From Clostridiales bacterium (GTDB lineage: Bacteria > Bacillota > Clostridia > Christensenellales > Aristaeellaceae): DNA of 64,000 nucleotides. The stretch is taken from NCBI GenBank assembly GCA_015056365.1, contig SVGM01000001.1, positions 62,001 to 126,000 of the forward strand, read 5' to 3'. This document shows, one piece after another, positions 61,249 through 64,000 of this stretch. How positions within the stretch are numbered: the stretch's first letter is position 1; each line of letters begins with the position of its first letter. The translations under genes were made by a program, and so were the position numbers. The notes under the pieces were generated by a model that was not told the DNA's origin, made no database searches, and was given only the letters and a program-made list of their open reading frames with translations.

Positions 61249-61443
61249 TTACTTGCCAAAGGAATGATTCACCTTGCCATCGCGGCCGGCGAGAATCTGG
61301 TTGTCCTTGTTGGCGCAGCTCTGGTTGGCAACCGTGCAGCTGGTCTTGCAAGCGCTCTGGCAGGAGCTCTGGCATTCGCCGCAGCCGCCGTGAGCAAGAG
61401 ACTGACGCAGGCAGGGCTGAGAAACGGTCTTAATATGCTTCAT
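61249..61443 (-). CDS. scfA: SCIFF ribosomal peptide precursor, seven-Cys variant
   Basis: A 64-residue precursor. The hallmark core GGCGECQSSCQSACKTSC (about 19-36) plus Cys43 gives the six Cys of SCIFF (Six Cysteines in Forty-Five). Here an extra Cys11 lies in the leader (VSQPCLRQ), and ~19 residues (from Lys46, KDNQILAGRDGKVNHSFGK) extend beyond the usual ~46-residue end. The downstream maturase crosslinks it. ATG 61443 follows GGAGGG by 8 bases. The biological role of the mature peptide is not known for the family. The tail is in frame and carries no stop or frameshift sign. Confidence 0.95.
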   Translation of the reverse strand: MKHIKTVSQPCLRQSLAHGGCGECQSSCQSACKTSCTVANQSCANKDNQILAGRDGKVNHSFGK

Positions 61444-61486
61444 GATTATGTCCCTCCATCAATTCAATTGGGTACGAACAAAGAAT

Positions 61487-61515
61487 ATTATACATGATAC
61501 GTCTGCGCTTTTCAA
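61487..61515 (-). promoter_or_regulatory. scfA promoter
   Basis: Minus-strand TTGAAA (61515-61510), 17 bases, TATAAT (61492-61487). Confidence 0.82.
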
Positions 61516-61527
61516 GAGGTAAAGCGC

Positions 61528-61562
61528 CAAAAAACGGCAGAGGGACAGCAGCCCCTCTGCCG
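61528..61562 (-). terminator. Intrinsic terminator of the beta-galactosidase gene
   Basis: Minus-strand CGGCAGAGGGG pairs with CCCTCTGCCG, followed by TTTTTT. Confidence 0.88.
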
Positions 61563-61569
61563 CCTGCAC

Positions 61570-64000
61570 TCAGCAGACGCTGATGACAAAGGAGAACGAA
61601 TAGGATTCGTTGGAAGAGAGGCAATATTCGGGATGAACCTTGGCGCCCCAGCTATCATCGCCGCCGATGCCCCGGCGCACGCAGGCCACGTCAAGCCAGG
61701 TGTAGCCAGACTGCGGCAGCTCATCAGGATGGCGAGCATTGCGCAGTTCAGCAGCGCTATAAGGCAGCACGCTCACCGCCAGAGGCTTGCCGGCGGCATC
61801 CACCCGTAGGCCATGACCCTTTTCATCCGTCACTTCCAGGAAACGAACATCTTCGTGGTTGCCGCATTCCTGAGGCCGCAGATACGGCGTGAAGCTATCC
61901 AGCACCGTGGTTTCATAGATTCCCAGGCAGGCGCCCATCTTGCGGTCGGCGTAGGTTTCCTGTGGGCCAAGGCCGTAATAACGCACCTTGTTGAGGCGGG
62001 CAGGCAGGCGCAGCGCCAGACCCACAGCGCCCAGCTGAGGCAGCTGTTCAGCACCGTGGTAGGCAAAGTCCACCTTCAGTTTGCCGCCGCCAAGAGCGGT
62101 ATACCGCACCTGCGCCCAGGCGCCGTTGGTAAAGGGCAGATCCCAGCGGTAGCCCTTCTGCGGCGCATGATTATCAGGGTCAAAGGATTCTTTTTCCACC
62201 TGGCTGCGGGCGGCCATGCACACACCCTGCCAGAAGGCATCGTCCTGATCGCCGCGGCAGCCGCGGTCGTTATCCGTGGGAGCACGGTACAGGCTCAGCT
62301 GGGGTGGCGTACAGATCAGTTCCTGTCCATCAGGCCCAACCAGCGAAAGCAGCCCGCCGCCGTCGTTCATGCTCAGCATCATGCGGCAACGATCATCCAT
62401 CATGCCCAAATAGAAGTCGCCTACCACTGTCCTCACGGACATGGGGGCGGTTTCCTCTGCCGCAACATGGGCAAGGATGCTTTGGCCATGCATCAGCTCG
62501 TCGGCGGTGGTGGCCCAGTCGGTGCCTTCCCTGAGGAACAAGCCGCAATGAAGCACATATTCGCCTGCTGCGCTCATCTCAGGCAGCTCAAGGGCAATCC
62601 GGCGCGTTTCACCAGCAGGAACGTCCGGGCTTTCCACAACGCCTTCCCCTACCGGCATGCCGTCTCTGAGCAGCTTCCAACGCAGGTCATAGCGATCTGC
62701 ATTGGCGAACAGGCAGCGGTTTTCCAGCGTTACGCCGCCCATTTCCGGCTTGATCCGAATGGGCTGATAGTGCCAGCTGGCTTCCACCAACTTGGCGGTA
62801 GGCGTACGGTCGGCAAACACCAGACCATTGCCGCTGAACTCGCCGTCGTTAGGACGATCGCCAAAGTCGCCGCCATAAGCGAGACGCTTCTTTCCATTGG
62901 GAGCCGTCATCCACAGCGCCTGATCCACATAGTCCCAGACAAAGGCGCCCAAATACTGGGGGTAGGCGTCCTCCAGCGCCAGGTACTTATGCATGGCACC
63001 GCCGCTGTTGCCCATGGTGTGGGCATACTCGCACAGAACGAAGGGCTTTTCAGGGAACTGGCTCATCCAGTAGGGAACATCCGCTGCGGCGGTATACATA
63101 CGGCTCTGAATATCCGTGGTATCCGGATAGCGGGTATCGTTGGCCACGCCCTCATAATGCACAGGACGTGAAGGATCGAATGCGCGCATCTGACGGGACA
63201 TTTCCCGGATCACACTGCCGCCGAAGCTTTCGTTGCCGCAGGACCAGATCAGCACAGAAGGATGGTTCTTGTCCCGCTCCTGCATGGATCTGGCGCGATC
63301 CAGTACCGCAGGCAGCCAGTAGAGATCATCGCCAGGTACAGGGCCATAGGCCGCATTGCCGGGATTCTGCCAGCTACCGTGGGTCTCCATATTAGCCTCG
63401 TCGATGAGGTAGATGCCATAGCGGTCGCACAGCTTGTACCACAGGCTGTTGTTGGGATAATGGCTGGTGCGGACGGCGTTGATGTTATGGCGCTTGATCT
63501 GGCGGATATCCTCCAGCATATGCTCCTTGGTGATAGCGCGTCCTGCCTCGGCGCAGAATTCGTGGCGGTTGGTACCGTGGATCAGCAGGCGCTTGCCGTT
63601 GAGCAGCACCTGGCTGTTTCGGATCTCCACCCGGCGCAGGCCCACGTCGGTCTGGGCAATCTCCAGCACTTCGCCGGCGGCGTCGGTGAGCGTCAGGCGA
63701 AGCGTGTACAGATTGGGGGTTTCCGCGCTCCACAGAAGCGGATTCTCCACCGGCATGGCAAGCGTCACAGGGTTGCTGTCCACAGGAAGGCAGCAAGCTT
63801 CAAAAACCGCTTTGCCGGTTCCATCCAGGAGCTGCGCGGTCAACTGCGCGCTGGTATTGTCCTGAAGGCTCACGTCCACACAGGCCTGAACCTGCGCAAG
63901 ATCAAAGGCATCGCTCAGTTCTGTGCGCACATGGATATCCCGCACATGAGCCTTCGGCTGGGCGGAAAGGGTCACATCGCGGAAAATGCCGCTGAAACGC
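61570..64000 (-). CDS. lacZ: GH2 beta-galactosidase (LacZ-like), N-terminus beyond the window
   Basis: About 810 C-terminal residues are visible; the reading frame is open through base 64000. The first codons read RFSGIFRDVTLSAQP, the conserved end of the N-terminal sugar-binding domain. Then come the Ig-like GH2 domain, the TIM barrel with acid/base Glu in SCGNESFGG and nucleophile Glu in LCEYAHTMGNSGG, a linker sandwich and a Bgal_small_N-type C-terminal domain (SLYRAPTDNDRG; YYGLGPQETYADRK; FLRPQECGNHEDV). This is the long LacZ architecture (~1000 residues complete). It has no visible secretion signal (that end is missing). It cleaves beta-galactosides; the GPH and ABC importers in the window could supply them, by inference. 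Confidence 0.93.
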   Translation of the reverse strand, partial: RFSGIFRDVTLSAQPKAHVRDIHVRTELSDAFDLAQVQACVDVSLQDNTSAQLTAQLLDGTGKAVFEACCLPVDSNPVTLAMPVENPLLWSAETPNLYTLRLTLTDAAGEVLEIAQTDVGLRRVEIRNSQVLLNGKRLLIHGTNRHEFCAEAGRAITKEHMLEDIRQIKRHNINAVRTSHYPNNSLWYKLCDRYGIYLIDEANMETHGSWQNPGNAAYGPVPGDDLYWLPAVLDRARSMQERDKNHPSVLIWSCGNESFGGSVIREMSRQMRAFDPSRPVHYEGVANDTRYPDTTDIQSRMYTAAADVPYWMSQFPEKPFVLCEYAHTMGNSGGAMHKYLALEDAYPQYLGAFVWDYVDQALWMTAPNGKKRLAYGGDFGDRPNDGEFSGNGLVFADRTPTAKLVEASWHYQPIRIKPEMGGVTLENRCLFANADRYDLRWKLLRDGMPVGEGVVESPDVPAGETRRIALELPEMSAAGEYVLHCGLFLREGTDWATTADELMHGQSILAHVAAEETAPMSVRTVVGDFYLGMMDDRCRMMLSMNDGGGLLSLVGPDGQELICTPPQLSLYRAPTDNDRGCRGDQDDAFWQGVCMAARSQVEKESFDPDNHAPQKGYRWDLPFTNGAWAQVRYTALGGGKLKVDFAYHGAEQLPQLGAVGLALRLPARLNKVRYYGLGPQETYADRKMGACLGIYETTVLDSFTPYLRPQECGNHEDVRFLEVTDEKGHGLRVDAAGKPLAVSVLPYSAAELRNARHPDELPQSGYTWLDVACVRRGIGGDDSWGAKVHPEYCLSSNESYSFSFVISVC

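Overview
The window looks like a chromosome segment of an anaerobic Clostridia-type bacterium (Bacillota), probably from a gut or other plant-fibre-rich habitat. The grounds are the SCIFF peptide with its radical SAM maturase (a near-universal Clostridia pair), a glycyl radical enzyme with its activase, strong AGGAGG ribosome binding sites, sigma-A type promoters, many sugar ABC transporters, and GH2 and GH5 glycosidases. A placement near Christensenellales or Oscillospirales is only a guess. No rRNA, tRNA, CRISPR array, insertion sequence or prophage was seen.

Layout. 1-2.1 kb: the start of a GPH-type sugar/cation symporter diverging from an AraC-type regulator. 2.3-7.0 kb: a polytopic membrane protein, an ATP-grasp ligase and a secreted GH5 glucanase. 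7.2-20.6 kb: a co-directional carbohydrate locus with a giant solute-binding fusion protein, two permeases, an NHL/TPR protein, a YIP1 protein, a DUF5696 protein, two more permeases and a separately promoted solute-binding protein, but no ATPase. 21.3-24.7 kb: a large secreted repeat protein with a degenerate CHAP-like domain. 24.8-32.4 kb: an eight-gene exopolysaccharide operon (Wzz, BY-kinase, priming transferase, three glycosyltransferases, an EpsG polymerase, Wzx flippase). Diverging from it, 32.7-37.1 kb holds an AlgI/DHHW acetylation module plus an RCC1-like protein. 37.2-39.3 kb: a secreted transglutaminase.

39.5-46.8 kb holds an NhaC antiporter, nagB, a Gfo/Idh/MocA oxidoreductase, and a glycyl radical enzyme with its activase. 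46.9-50.9 kb holds dnaJ-like and murA genes, then an SPFH/zinc-ribbon protein behind a response-regulator-like protein lacking a DNA-binding domain. 51.0-55.1 kb holds an SDR and, divergent, an MFS-GDPD-YARHG operon. 55.2-64.0 kb holds glyS, a polytopic membrane protein, an HtrA protease, scfA/scfB, and a GH2 beta-galactosidase cut by the right edge.

The biology suggested is an envelope-active saccharolytic anaerobe. Polysaccharides are cut outside the cell (GH5), sugars enter through ABC and MFS carriers, and disaccharides and amino sugars are processed inside (GH2, NagB). The cell also invests in an acetylated exopolysaccharide and large modular surface proteins. The most likely under-described systems are the 7.2-20.6 kb transporter/DUF5696 locus, the glycyl radical enzyme of unknown substrate, and the variant SCIFF cassette. 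All family assignments are from reading motifs by eye; no database search was possible.
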